Assembly (NCBI GenBank): GCA_045588855.1
Contig: JAZNEX010000058.1
Coordinates: forward strand, 62,001 to 126,000
Length of the DNA stretch: 64,000 bases
Source: RUG806 sp045588855
Lineage (GTDB): Bacteria > Bacillota > Clostridia > Oscillospirales > Acutalibacteraceae
Direction: 5' to 3'
The notes under the pieces are model-generated. The model was not told the origin of the DNA. It saw only the letters and a list, made by a program, of their open reading frames with translations, and ran no database searches. Positions within the stretch are counted from its first letter, which is position 1. Each line of letters opens with the position of its first letter. Made by a program: the position numbers and the translations under genes. This document shows, one piece after another, positions 7,856 to 16,563 of the stretch.

Positions 7856-8362
7856 TTACATAACGCCGGCAAGACCGCCGATAAAACCAAAAATAAATGA
7901 AAGACCGATACCGATAAGGGGGAGAGCTGCAAGCTTTTTAGCAAGGTTATTATCCTTGATTGCCTTATCAAGCATCTGCTGTTCTATGGGATTTGAGGGG
8001 ACTACCTGAGGAACCTGAAGCTTTGATACCCAGATTGCAATTGAGAAGAAAATACCAATGCCGAACATAAGAACTGCTGCTACAATACCGAATATTTTAT
8101 TTCTCTTTGCTTTTTCGGCAAAATTACTGATTTCAATTGAAGCCATTGTCGGACCGGGATTCATACCGCCGTAAGGGGGCTGCGTGTTATAGGGAGTAGT
8201 GTAGGGCTGGTTAAACTGCTGAGGGGGAGCCTGCTGATACTGAGGCTGCTGGTACTGAGGCTGGGGAGGAGTCTGCTGAGGCTGGGGATTTACTGCATTG
8301 CCGCAGAAGAGACACTGGGTGGAATTTTCGGGGAGTACGCTCTGACAATAGGGACAATTCAT
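7856..8362 (-). CDS. Zinc-ribbon membrane protein with Pro/Gln-rich linker
   Basis: The start is the ATG ending at 8362, with AGGAGG eight bases upstream; a longer frame starting further out has no such site. The 168-residue protein has an N-terminal zinc ribbon (CPYCQ...CLFCG, four cysteines), a Pro/Gln/Tyr-rich linker of about 45 residues, and two membrane segments near the C-terminus. The layout matches the protein at 22482. The function is unknown; zinc-ribbon plus membrane proteins of this kind are common in Clostridia. Confidence 0.75.
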   Translation of the reverse strand: MNCPYCQSVLPENSTQCLFCGNAVNPQPQQTPPQPQYQQPQYQQAPPQQFNQPYTTPYNTQPPYGGMNPGPTMASIEISNFAEKAKRNKIFGIVAAVLMFGIGIFFSIAIWVSKLQVPQVVPSNPIEQQMLDKAIKDNNLAKKLAALPLIGIGLSFIFGFIGGLAGVM

Positions 8363-8445
8363 AAAAAATACCTCCTGAGAAAAATTCTGATATTGGGTCA
8401 TATTGCTTTTTATTGTGCAAAAAAAGGAATATGACCGACAAAAAC

Positions 8446-8474
8446 AGTATAACAGGATAATATCTGTATGTAAA
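8446..8474 (-). promoter_or_regulatory. Promoter of the zinc-ribbon gene
   Basis: On the minus strand TTTACA (8469-8474), 17 bases, TATACT (8446-8451), leaving a leader of about 80 bases. Confidence 0.65.
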
Positions 8475-8489
8475 GACAAAAACTGAAAA

Positions 8490-8528
8490 AAAGAAAAAAC
8501 GGTGTCAATCCTTCCGGACCGACACCGT
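8490..8528 (-). terminator. Terminator of the PFOR gene
   Basis: An 8-bp stem (8499-8506 with 8521-8528) is followed on the minus strand by six T, about 30 bases after the PFOR stop codon. Confidence 0.8.
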
Positions 8529-8559
8529 AATTTTATTTAATTGTTATGCATCTTACTGC

Positions 8560-11500
8560 TTATTCAGCATCGGGAGCATAAAGAGCCTTAAGCTTAAGAA
8601 GGTGGTTGTATCTTTCAACTGACTTCTTTTCTGCATCTGCAAAGAGAGCTTCTGCTCTGTCGGGGAATGAACGTGTAAGAGATGAGTAACGAGCTTCGTT
8701 GAGGAGGAATGCCTTGAAGTCTTCGCTCTTACCGGGCTTGGAATCAATTGTGAAGGGATTTTCGCCCTTTTCCTTGAGTGCGGGGTTGTAACGGAACATA
8801 TTCCAGTAACCGCATTCAACAGCCTTGATCATTTCGTTCTGGCAGTTAACCATACCGCCCTTGATTGAATGCATTTCACAAGGAGCGTAAGCGATGATGA
8901 TTGAAGGTCCGTTGTAAGCTTCAGCTTCAGCAATAGCCTTGATTGTCTGGTTCATGTCAGCGCCCATAGCAATCTGTGCTACATATACATAGCCGTAGCT
9001 CATAGCGATTTCGGAAAGGCTCTTCTTAGCAATCTGCTTACCTGCAGCAGCAAACTGAGCAACCTGGCCGATCTGAGAAGCCTTGGAAGCCTGTCCGCCT
9101 GTGTTGGAGTAAACTTCTGTATCGAATACCATGATGTTTACATCTTCACCTGCTGCGAGAACGTGGTCAACACCGCCGAAGCCGATGTCGTATGCCCAAC
9201 CGTCGCCGCCGAAGATCCATACAGACTTCTTAGCAAGATATTCTTTATTCTTAAGGATAGATGCGCAGTGGTCGCAGCAGCCTGCAACCTTTTCAAGTTC
9301 AGCTACGAGAGCGTCTGTTGCAGCACCGTTCTTTGCACCGTCAGAAACAGTTGCAAGATATTCGTTAGCTGCAGCCTTGAGTTCTGCACTTGCCTTGTCA
9401 TTTGTTGTGATTTCTTCTACCTTAGCGATAAGAGAATTACGGATTGCGTTCTGTCCGAGGAACATACCGAAGCCGTGTTCTGCGTTATCTTCGAAGAGTG
9501 AGTTTGCCCAAGCGGGACCGTGGCCTGCCTTGTTAACAGTGTAGGGTGATGTAGCTGCGGGGCCACCCCAGATTGAAGAACAGCCTGTAGCATTTGAAAT
9601 GTACATTCTGTCGCCGAACATCTGAGTGATAAGACGAGCATAAGCAGTTTCAGCACAACCTGCGCATGAGCCTGAGAACTCGAGAAGAGGAGTCTTGAAC
9701 TGGCTTGCCTTTACGGATACGCCGGCTGTCATATCAGCCTTTTCTGTTACATTAGCTACACAGTAATCGAAGGAAGCCTGCTGTGCATCCTGGCTTTCTC
9801 TGGGCTTCATTGTAAGAGAATTTGTGGGACATACACCGATACATACGCCGCAACCCATACAGTCGAGGGGTGATACAGCAAGAGTATAAACATACTCTGT
9901 CTTCTTGATTTCCTTTGTCTTTGTAACTTCGGGAGCAGCAGCTGCTTCATCAGCTGTCATAGCGAAGGGACGGATTGTTGCATGAGGACATACATATGCG
10001 CAACGGTTACACTGTACGCACTTTGTGGGATCCCATTCGGGAACCATAACAGCAACGCCTCTCTTTTCGAATGCAGATGCGCCCTGTTCAAATGTACCGT
10101 CAGCGTGATCCATAAATGCAGAAACGGGAAGTGAGTCACCGTCCATTCTGCCAACGGGAAGCATGATGTTGTTAACCATCTTTTCGAGCTTGGACTGTGA
10201 GCCTTCTGTTGCACATGTGCATGCATCTTCAGCGTTTGCCCAATCTGCGGGAACGTCAATCTTAACGAAAGCAGAAACACCGGCATCGATAGCATCGTGG
10301 TTGCACTTAACGATTTCGGGACCCTTCTTGGAGTAGGACTTTGTAGCTGCGTCCTTCATATACTGAACTGCTTCTTCAATGGGAAGAACCTTTGCAAGTG
10401 CAAAGAAAGCAGCCTGAAGAACTGTATTTGTTCTCTTGCCCATACCAACCTTCTGAGCAAGGTCAATAGCATTAACTGTGTAAAGCTGAATGTTGTTGTT
10501 AGCGATGTAACGCTTTGTTTCAGCATTGAGCTTTTCTGCAAGCTCTGCTTCGTTCCACTGGCAGTTGATAAGGAATACACCGCCGGGCTTAACGTCATTA
10601 ACCATCTTGTAGCCTTTTTCTACATAAGAGGGGTTATGGCAAGCAACGAAGTCAGCCTTGTTGATATAGTAGGGGGACTTGATAGCACTGTCACCGAAAC
10701 GAAGGTGAGAAATTGTGATACCGCCTGTCTTCTTTGAGTCATACTGGAAGTAAGCCTGAACGAACTTGTCTGTATGGTCACCGATGATCTTGATGGAGTT
10801 CTTGTTAGCACCAACAGTACCGTCACCGCCGAGACCCCAGAACTTACATTCGATTGTACCTGCAGCTGCAGTGTTGGGAGCGGGCTTTTCTTCAAGAGAA
10901 AGGTTTGTAACGTCGTCTGTGATACCGATTGTGAACTGAGCCTTGGGAGCACCCTTTGCAAGCTCTTCATATACTGCGAATACGCTTGAGGGAGGAGTAT
11001 CCTTTGAACCGAGACCGTATCTGCCGCCGATTACTGTTGCCTGTACACCCTTTGTTGCAAGAGCAGTAACAACATCAAGATAAAGGGGTTCACCGAGTGA
11101 GCCGGGTTCCTTTGTTCTGTCAAGAACAGCAATCTTCTTTGCTGTTGCGGGGATAGCTTCAATAAGCTTTTCAGCGGAGAAGGGTCTGTAAAGACGAACC
11201 TTAACAAGACCAACTTTTTCGCCCTGAGCTGTAAGATAATCAATAACTTCTTCAGCAACGTCGCAGATTGAACCCATAGCAACGATTACTCTTTCAGCAT
11301 CTTCTGCACCGTAGTAGTTGAAGAGCTTGTAGTTAGTGCCGAGCTTAGCATTAACCTTATCCATATATTCTTCAACGATAGCGGGAACTGCATCATAATA
11401 TTCGTTACATGCTTCTCTGTGCTGGAAGAAGATGTCGCCGTTTTCGTGTGAACCTCTCATTACGGGATGTTCGGGATTGAGAGCGCGCTTTCTGAATGCG

Positions 11501-12102
11501 TCAACTGCATCCATATCGCACATTTCCTTAAGATCTTCATAGTCCCAGATTTCAATCTTCTGGATTTCGTGTGATGTACGGAAACCGTCGAAGAAGTTGA
11601 GGAAGGGAACTCTTGACTTGATTGTAGCAAGGTGAGCTACTGCACCAAGGTCCATAACTTCCTGAGTATTTGTTTCAGCAAGCATAGCAAAACCTGTCTG
11701 ACGGCAAGCATAAACGTCGGAATGATCGCCGAAGATGTTAAGGGCGTGAGAAGCTACGCAACGAGCGGAAACGTGGAAAACAGAGGGAAGAAGTTCACCT
11801 GCAATCTTATACATGTTGGGGATCATAAGGAGAAGACCCTGTGAAGCTGTATAAGTTGTTGTGAGAGCACCTGCTGCAAGAGAACCGTGAACGGTACCTG
11901 CTGCACCTGCTTCTGACTGCATTTCAGCAACCTTAACAGTTGTGCCGAAGATGTTCTTGAGTCCCTGTGCGGACCACTGGTCAACATAGTCTGCCATGGG
12001 GCTTGAAGGAGTAATAGGATAAATGCCTGCTACTTCTGTAAAAGCGTAGGAAACATATGCGGCTGCATTGTTACCATCCATGGACTTTTTCATTCTTGCC
12101 AT
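8560..12102 (-). CDS. nifJ: Pyruvate:ferredoxin (flavodoxin) oxidoreductase
   Basis: This 1180-residue single-chain enzyme oxidises pyruvate plus CoA to acetyl-CoA and CO2 and reduces ferredoxin, the central step of anaerobic clostridial metabolism. In order there are an N-terminal PFOR domain (YPITPSSPMADYVD), the CoA/gamma-type domain (FWGLGGDGTVGANKNSIK), a two-cluster ferredoxin domain (CVQCNRCAYVCP and CMGCGVCIGVCP), and a C-terminal thiamine-diphosphate domain with GDGWAYDIGFGG. Cysteines for the third cluster lie in SGSCAGCAET and NATGCSSIW. The ATG ending at 12102 has AGGAGG seven bases upstream, so a nine-residue longer frame is not used. Confidence 0.97.
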   Translation of the reverse strand: MARMKKSMDGNNAAAYVSYAFTEVAGIYPITPSSPMADYVDQWSAQGLKNIFGTTVKVAEMQSEAGAAGTVHGSLAAGALTTTYTASQGLLLMIPNMYKIAGELLPSVFHVSARCVASHALNIFGDHSDVYACRQTGFAMLAETNTQEVMDLGAVAHLATIKSRVPFLNFFDGFRTSHEIQKIEIWDYEDLKEMCDMDAVDAFRKRALNPEHPVMRGSHENGDIFFQHREACNEYYDAVPAIVEEYMDKVNAKLGTNYKLFNYYGAEDAERVIVAMGSICDVAEEVIDYLTAQGEKVGLVKVRLYRPFSAEKLIEAIPATAKKIAVLDRTKEPGSLGEPLYLDVVTALATKGVQATVIGGRYGLGSKDTPPSSVFAVYEELAKGAPKAQFTIGITDDVTNLSLEEKPAPNTAAAGTIECKFWGLGGDGTVGANKNSIKIIGDHTDKFVQAYFQYDSKKTGGITISHLRFGDSAIKSPYYINKADFVACHNPSYVEKGYKMVNDVKPGGVFLINCQWNEAELAEKLNAETKRYIANNNIQLYTVNAIDLAQKVGMGKRTNTVLQAAFFALAKVLPIEEAVQYMKDAATKSYSKKGPEIVKCNHDAIDAGVSAFVKIDVPADWANAEDACTCATEGSQSKLEKMVNNIMLPVGRMDGDSLPVSAFMDHADGTFEQGASAFEKRGVAVMVPEWDPTKCVQCNRCAYVCPHATIRPFAMTADEAAAAPEVTKTKEIKKTEYVYTLAVSPLDCMGCGVCIGVCPTNSLTMKPRESQDAQQASFDYCVANVTEKADMTAGVSVKASQFKTPLLEFSGSCAGCAETAYARLITQMFGDRMYISNATGCSSIWGGPAATSPYTVNKAGHGPAWANSLFEDNAEHGFGMFLGQNAIRNSLIAKVEEITTNDKASAELKAAANEYLATVSDGAKNGAATDALVAELEKVAGCCDHCASILKNKEYLAKKSVWIFGGDGWAYDIGFGGVDHVLAAGEDVNIMVFDTEVYSNTGGQASKASQIGQVAQFAAAGKQIAKKSLSEIAMSYGYVYVAQIAMGADMNQTIKAIAEAEAYNGPSIIIAYAPCEMHSIKGGMVNCQNEMIKAVECGYWNMFRYNPALKEKGENPFTIDSKPGKSEDFKAFLLNEARYSSLTRSFPDRAEALFADAEKKSVERYNHLLKLKALYAPDAE

Positions 12103-12153
12103 AATATATCCTCCTAAATAAAAATACAATATGTTGGTAATGCACCAAAAGAC

Positions 12154-12182
12154 ATTTTAACACTTATATGATGAAAAGTAAA
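12154..12182 (-). promoter_or_regulatory. Promoter of the PFOR gene
   Basis: On the minus strand TTTACT (12177-12182), 17 bases, TAAAAT (12154-12159). Confidence 0.7.
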
Positions 12183-12361
12183 TATGAATTTTCTATAATA
12201 ACAGTAGAAAAAAGCGGTATTTTGACTAAACTTTTGTATATCTTTTACACAGTGTATGCAAAACAGGTCTGAAACCGGTATAAAAATACTGTTTTTTCGG
12301 TATAATTATCGGGTAAAATACCTGAAAAAATATTTGTTAAAATTTTGATGAAAAAAAAGAC
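12183..12361. other. AT-rich spacer between divergent PFOR and rpsO promoters
   Basis: The middle of the gap between PFOR and rpsO holds no recognisable gene or RNA motif. It contains only the flanking divergent promoters. Confidence 0.6.
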
Positions 12362-12390
12362 TTTACATTTCATAAAAGGTGTGCTAAAAT
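12362..12390 (+). promoter_or_regulatory. Promoter of rpsO
   Basis: TTTACA (12362-12367), 17 bases, TAAAAT (12385-12390). Confidence 0.8.
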
Positions 12391-12396
12391 GCATTC

Positions 12397-12506
12397 TGTC
12401 CGGTTTCTCGGAGACGGGGTTTTATTGTGCTGTGATTTTATGCGGCACTTCTCACCTTAGCCCGCGCTGGGATATCAGGATAAATATATAATGAGGTGAA
12501 AAACAA
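12397..12506 (+). promoter_or_regulatory. Structured rpsO leader, candidate S15 autoregulatory site
   Basis: The 110-base leader can form a GTTTC/GAGAC hairpin near 12404-12416, a GTGC/GCAC hairpin near 12427-12448 and a GC-rich CCCGCGCTGGG segment just before the ribosome binding site. S15 binds and represses its own mRNA in several bacteria through unrelated leader folds. That this leader does the same is an inference. Confidence 0.4.
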
Positions 12507-12770
12507 ATGACACAGGCAGAAAAGCAGGCTATAATGGCTGAATTCGCTACTCACGAAGGTGACACAGGTTCACCCGAAGTACAGATTGCTGTTCTCACAA
12601 AGAGAATCAACGATCTCAACGAACATCTTAAGGTTCACAAGAAGGACCACCACTCAAGACGCGGTCTTCTTAAGATGGTTGGTCACAGAAGAAACCTTCT
12701 TGCATATCTTCAGAAGAACGACATCGAAAGATATCGTGCTGTTGTTGCAAAGCTCGGTCTTCGTAAATAA
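12507..12770 (+). CDS. rpsO: 30S ribosomal protein S15
   Basis: The 87-residue protein is full length for bacterial S15 and carries the family core THEGDTGSPEVQIAVLTKRI and HKKDHHSRRGLLKMVGHRR, which bind the 16S rRNA central domain and nucleate the platform of the small subunit. AGGTG precedes the ATG. It is followed by pnp, the usual gene order in bacteria. Confidence 0.97.
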   Translation: MTQAEKQAIMAEFATHEGDTGSPEVQIAVLTKRINDLNEHLKVHKKDHHSRRGLLKMVGHRRNLLAYLQKNDIERYRAVVAKLGLRK

Positions 12771-12780
12771 GGTAGTGTCA

Positions 12781-12806
12781 TGGGCGGCGAAGATATCTTT
12801 GTCGCC
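12781..12806 (+). other. Hairpin directly after rpsO
   Basis: GGGCG...CGCCC arms with further pairing close around GATATC. No T-tract follows, so it is more likely a processing or 3'-end stabilising hairpin than a full terminator. Confidence 0.45.
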
Positions 12807-12840
12807 CGAAAATTCTTTTCAGGCAACATAAGACCGTGCT

Positions 12841-12869
12841 TTTTCACGGAAAAGATGTTAATGTATAAT
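12841..12869 (+). promoter_or_regulatory. Possible pnp promoter
   Basis: TATAAT (12864-12869) is a perfect -10, but the -35 at 17 bases is only TTTTCA (12841-12846). It lies inside the long inverted-repeat structure of the leader. Confidence 0.4.
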
Positions 12870-13015
12870 GTACAATTCAGGCAGAATAAAGATGTACAAA
12901 GCTGCATTTTCTTAAGTCTGATTCAGGCTCCGTAAATATACCGTTTGTTTTGCGTGAATTGTACATTGACAGTAACCACGGTCTTTTGTAATAAAAAACA
13001 AAGGAGAGTAAAAAA

Positions 13016-15199
13016 ATGTTTAATGAGTTCAGAAAATTTGAAACAACACTCGCAGGCAGACCTCTTGTAGTTGAAACAGGCAAAATGGCTCAGCTTGCAG
13101 GCGGCTCATGTCTTATCCGTTACGGTGAAACAGAAGTTCTCTGTACTGCTACTATGGCAGATAAGCCCAGAGAGGGCGTAGACTTCTTCCCCATGTCAGT
13201 TGACTTTGAAGAAAAGCTTTATTCAGTGGGTAAAATCCCCGGTTCATATCAGAGAAGAGAAGGCAAGGCTTCCGAAAAGGCTACTCTTTGCTCACGTGTT
13301 ATCGACAGACCTGTACGTCCTCTTTTCCCCAAGGATATGAGAAATGATGTAGGTGTTGTTGCAACAGTTATGTCAGTTGACCCTGATTGTCTTCCCGAAA
13401 TCACAGCTATGATAGGTGTATCAATAGCTCTTTCAATTTCTCCCATTCCGTGGGCAGGTCCTATTTCAGGTGTTTCCGTTGGTCTTGTTGACGGCAAGTT
13501 CGTTATCAACCCCACAGCAGCTGAAAGAGAGCGCTCAGAGATGGCTGCAACAGTTGCATCAACTGCAGATCTCGTTGCAATGATCGAAGCAGGTGCAAAC
13601 GAAGTTCCCAATGATGTTATGTATGATGCAATTATGTTTGCTCATGCTGAAAATCAGAAGATTGTTGAGTTCATCAAGGGTATTCAGGCAGAAATCGGTA
13701 AGGAAAAGATAGAAGTTCCCTCAATGGATCCTTCACACGAGATGTTTGAGGCTATCAAGGAATTTGCAATTGAAGATGTCAAGGTTGCTCTTGATACAGA
13801 TGATAAGAGAATCCGTGACGAAAGACTTCTTCCCATCTACGATGCAGTTCATGCTAAGTTTGATGAAGTATATCCCGAAGAAATCGCAAAGATTGACGAT
13901 TGTATGTATAAGCTTCAGAAGTACATCGTGCGCCGTTGGCTTCTTGATGAAAACAAGCGTGTAGACGGCAGAGGAATCAACGATATGCGTCCTCTTGATG
14001 CACAGATTGACCTTCTTTCACGTGTTCACGGATCAGGTATGTTCACAAGAGGTCAGACTCAGGTTCTTACAGTTACAACACTTGGTACCATCGGTGAAGC
14101 TCAGGCTCTTGACGGTATTGATGAAGAAGAATCCAAGAGATATATCCATCACTACAATTTCCCCTCTTACTCAGTAGGCGAAACAAAGCCCTCAAGAGGT
14201 CCCGGCAGACGTGAAATCGGTCACGGTGCACTTGCTGAAAGAGCTCTTGTTCCTGTTATCCCTTCAGTAGAGGATTTCCCCTATACAATCAGACTTGTTT
14301 CCGAAGTTCTTTCTTCAAACGGTTCAACATCACAGGCTTCAATCTGCGGTTCTACACTTTCACTTATGGCAGCAGGTGTTCCCATCAAGGCTCCCGTAGC
14401 AGGTATTTCCTGCGGTCTTGTTACTGAAGGCGACCGCTTTATGACAATGGTTGATATCCAGGGACTTGAAGACTTCTTCGGTGATATGGACTTTAAGGTT
14501 GCAGGTACAAAGGAAGGTATCACTGCTATTCAGATGGACCTTAAGGTTCACGGTCTTACTCCCGCTATCATCAAGGAGGCTCTTGAAAAGACATACGATG
14601 CAAGATGCAAGATTCTTGACGAGGTTATGCTTCCCTGTATCGCAGAGCCCAGAGCAGAGCTTTCAAAGTATGCTCCCAAGATGCTTTCCACAAAGATTGA
14701 TCCCGAAAAGATCGGTGATGTTATCGGTAAGCAGGGCAAGGTTATCCAGAAGATCTGTGCAGAATGTGACTGTAAGATTGATATTGAAGATGACGGCAGC
14801 GTATTTATTTCTTCAACCGATATCGACGGAGCAAAGAAGGCTCTCAGCATCATTGAAACAATTGTAAATGATCCCGAAGAAGGTGCAATTTACAAAGGTG
14901 TTGTTACAAGACTTATGAGCTTCGGCGCATTCGTAGAAATCGCTCCCGGCAGAGAAGGCATGGTTCACATCAGCCACCTTGATGTCAAGAGAACAGAAAA
15001 GGTTGAAGATGTTGTAAATGTCGGTGATGAAATCATCGTTATGGTTCTTCCCACAGATGACCAGGGCAGACTCAATCTTTCAAGAAGAAATGCACTTATC
15101 GCAGTAGAAGGTCTCACTCCTGAAAACGAGCTTGACGATACACCCAGAAAACCCAGAAGAGATTTCAACAAGGGCGGCAGAAGAGATAAGAGGAACTGA
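13016..15199 (+). CDS. pnp: Polyribonucleotide nucleotidyltransferase (PNPase)
   Basis: This 727-residue protein has two RNase PH domains, an alpha-helical linker, a KH domain (IGDVIGKQGKVIQKICAE) and an S1 domain (GAIYKGVVTRLMSFGAFVEI), followed by a basic tail. The second RNase PH domain holds MADK-like and FTRGQTQVLTVTTLG motifs and the phosphate/catalytic region. PNPase degrades RNA 3' to 5' with phosphate and can add tails. AAAGGAGAG precedes the ATG. A rho-independent terminator follows 22 bases after the stop codon. Confidence 0.97.
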   Translation: MFNEFRKFETTLAGRPLVVETGKMAQLAGGSCLIRYGETEVLCTATMADKPREGVDFFPMSVDFEEKLYSVGKIPGSYQRREGKASEKATLCSRVIDRPVRPLFPKDMRNDVGVVATVMSVDPDCLPEITAMIGVSIALSISPIPWAGPISGVSVGLVDGKFVINPTAAERERSEMAATVASTADLVAMIEAGANEVPNDVMYDAIMFAHAENQKIVEFIKGIQAEIGKEKIEVPSMDPSHEMFEAIKEFAIEDVKVALDTDDKRIRDERLLPIYDAVHAKFDEVYPEEIAKIDDCMYKLQKYIVRRWLLDENKRVDGRGINDMRPLDAQIDLLSRVHGSGMFTRGQTQVLTVTTLGTIGEAQALDGIDEEESKRYIHHYNFPSYSVGETKPSRGPGRREIGHGALAERALVPVIPSVEDFPYTIRLVSEVLSSNGSTSQASICGSTLSLMAAGVPIKAPVAGISCGLVTEGDRFMTMVDIQGLEDFFGDMDFKVAGTKEGITAIQMDLKVHGLTPAIIKEALEKTYDARCKILDEVMLPCIAEPRAELSKYAPKMLSTKIDPEKIGDVIGKQGKVIQKICAECDCKIDIEDDGSVFISSTDIDGAKKALSIIETIVNDPEEGAIYKGVVTRLMSFGAFVEIAPGREGMVHISHLDVKRTEKVEDVVNVGDEIIVMVLPTDDQGRLNLSRRNALIAVEGLTPENELDDTPRKPRRDFNKGGRRDKRN

Positions 15200-15221
15200 T
15201 TATAATCAGAAATATTGACTC

Positions 15222-15252
15222 AAGGCTTCGGTTTATCCGAAGCCTTTTTTTG
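15222..15252 (+). terminator. Terminator of pnp
   Basis: A perfect 10-bp stem (15222-15231 with 15237-15246) has a five-base loop and a run of eight T. Confidence 0.92.
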
Positions 15253-15340
15253 TCAGTAAGTAGTGTTGATTAAGGTATGTGCAGAATATAATAAAAGCGA
15301 TGTCAGGGATATGCTCGTCTGTTTTATGTAAAAAAATGGT

Positions 15341-15390
15341 AAAATATACAGAAGGCTGTATATTTTAAATGTAAAGGTAATTGTCTTTAC
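15341..15390. repeat. Two adjacent small hairpins
   Basis: An 11-bp perfect inverted repeat (15341-15351 with 15356-15366, four-base loop) is followed by GTAAAG/CTTTAC (15371-15376 with 15385-15390). No gene ends here, so they are not needed as terminators. Confidence 0.6.
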
Positions 15391-15393
15391 GAC

Positions 15394-15540
15394 TGTTGAT
15401 AACTTTGTTTCAATGTTGAAATTTGTGTGCATAATGTTGAAAAGTCGGTTGAAAATGTTGAAAACTTCCTTTTTTTAATACTTTAGCGCAGTAAAAAATG
15501 TAAACCAATTAACTTTACTTCACAAAGTTTTCAACATTTT
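15394..15540. repeat. Phased TGTTGA repeat array with an inverted copy
   Basis: AATGTTGAAA occurs at 15412, 15433 and 15454, exactly 21 bases apart. A partial copy (TGTTGAT) lies 20 bases before the first. The last copy extends into a 16-base inverted repeat (15452-15467 with 15525-15540). The region is about 120 bases upstream of ispE and contains no gene. Confidence 0.75.
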
Positions 15541-15658
15541 AACAAAAATGCCTTGTGTTTTATGCATAACCTGTTTTTTCCGTAAACATTATTGAAAAAA
15601 CAGTAGCCATAGAGAAAAAAAGATGATACAATAAAATTATTGAAAGGCGGTAGACAGT

Positions 15659-16513
15659 ATGGAAGTCAGATATAAAGCGTATGCGAAAATTAATCTTACA
15701 CTTGATCTTACGGGAATACTTCCCAATAAGTATCACGGAATATTTACCTGTATGCAGTCCGTGGGATTGTATGATTCCGTAACCGTAAAGACAGGTGAAG
15801 AGGGAATAAGGCTTCGTTGCTCGGAAAGATATATTCCGTGTGATGACAGAAATACAGCATATAAGGCCGCAAAACTTTTTTATGAAAAAGCAGATATTGT
15901 TCCTTCGTGCGATATCTATATCAAAAAGGTAATTCCGTCAGGTGCCGGGCTTGCGGGCGGAAGTGCCGACGCTGCAGCTGTTCTTAAGGCCCTTTCTGCA
16001 ATTTATCCCGATGCACTGTCTCACCGGGAAATTATGAAAACTGCTCTTGAGGTTGGTGCGGACGTGCCGTTCTGTTATGTAGGCGGTACGAGGCTTTGTC
16101 AGAATATCGGTGAAATAATGGCGTCCCTGCCTGCTTTATTCACGGATGTTCTTATTGTAAAGCCTTATGAAAGAGTATCTACAAAGGATGCCTATGCACG
16201 TTTCGATTCTGCTGAAAATATAACTCATCCCGATAATGACAGCTTTTTATTCTATGCTGCATCAGGAGATTACAGGGAAGCCGTAAAATACGCAGAGAAT
16301 ATGTTTGAAACTTTATCTGATGTAAAAATCGGTGCCGAAATCAAGTCTGTAATGAGTGAGCACGGAGCATGGTTCAGCTCTATGTCCGGCTCCGGTTCAG
16401 CATATTACGGTTTCTTTGATAACAGAGAGGATATGAAAAAATGTGCCGATGCTCTGAGGGATAAGGTAGAAAATGTTTTTATGTGCTCAACCAAAATGCG
16501 AGGAATTGAATAA
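15659..16513 (+). CDS. ispE: 4-diphosphocytidyl-2-C-methyl-D-erythritol kinase
   Basis: The 284-residue protein is a GHMP kinase of the non-mevalonate isoprenoid pathway, phosphorylating CDP-methylerythritol. The N-terminus KAYAKINLTLDLTG, the ATP-binding loop IPSGAGLAGGSADAAAVLK and the C-terminal MSGSGSAYYG are all present. AAAGGCGG precedes the ATG. It is followed by a terminator that overlaps the start region of spoIIR. Confidence 0.93.
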   Translation: MEVRYKAYAKINLTLDLTGILPNKYHGIFTCMQSVGLYDSVTVKTGEEGIRLRCSERYIPCDDRNTAYKAAKLFYEKADIVPSCDIYIKKVIPSGAGLAGGSADAAAVLKALSAIYPDALSHREIMKTALEVGADVPFCYVGGTRLCQNIGEIMASLPALFTDVLIVKPYERVSTKDAYARFDSAENITHPDNDSFLFYAASGDYREAVKYAENMFETLSDVKIGAEIKSVMSEHGAWFSSMSGSGSAYYGFFDNREDMKKCADALRDKVENVFMCSTKMRGIE

Positions 16514-16520
16514 AATTTAT

Positions 16521-16563
16521 AAACCTGCCAAAACTTTCCTGTGAAAGAAAGGCAGGTTTTTTT
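16521..16563 (+). terminator. ispE terminator abutting the spoIIR start codon
   Basis: A 9-bp outer stem (16521-16529 with 16551-16559) and a nested CTTTC/GAAAG hairpin precede seven to eight T. The T-tract runs directly into the spoIIR ATG at 16564, and the 3' arm contains the only ribosome-binding-like sequence for that gene. Confidence 0.85.

Noticed and set aside
9131..9544. Long open frames on the plus strand inside the PFOR gene
   Set aside because: They are antisense shadows of a strongly conserved gene, without ribosome binding sites or family matches.
12781..12806. An rpsO terminator
   Set aside because: The hairpin lacks a T-tract and the rpsO-pnp pair is usually co-transcribed.
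15341..15540. A replication origin, suggested by repeats, AT-rich DNA and hairpins
   Set aside because: No DnaA-box clusters (TTATCCACA) and no dnaA, dnaN or rep gene are nearby; the region is kept as an unexplained repeat array.
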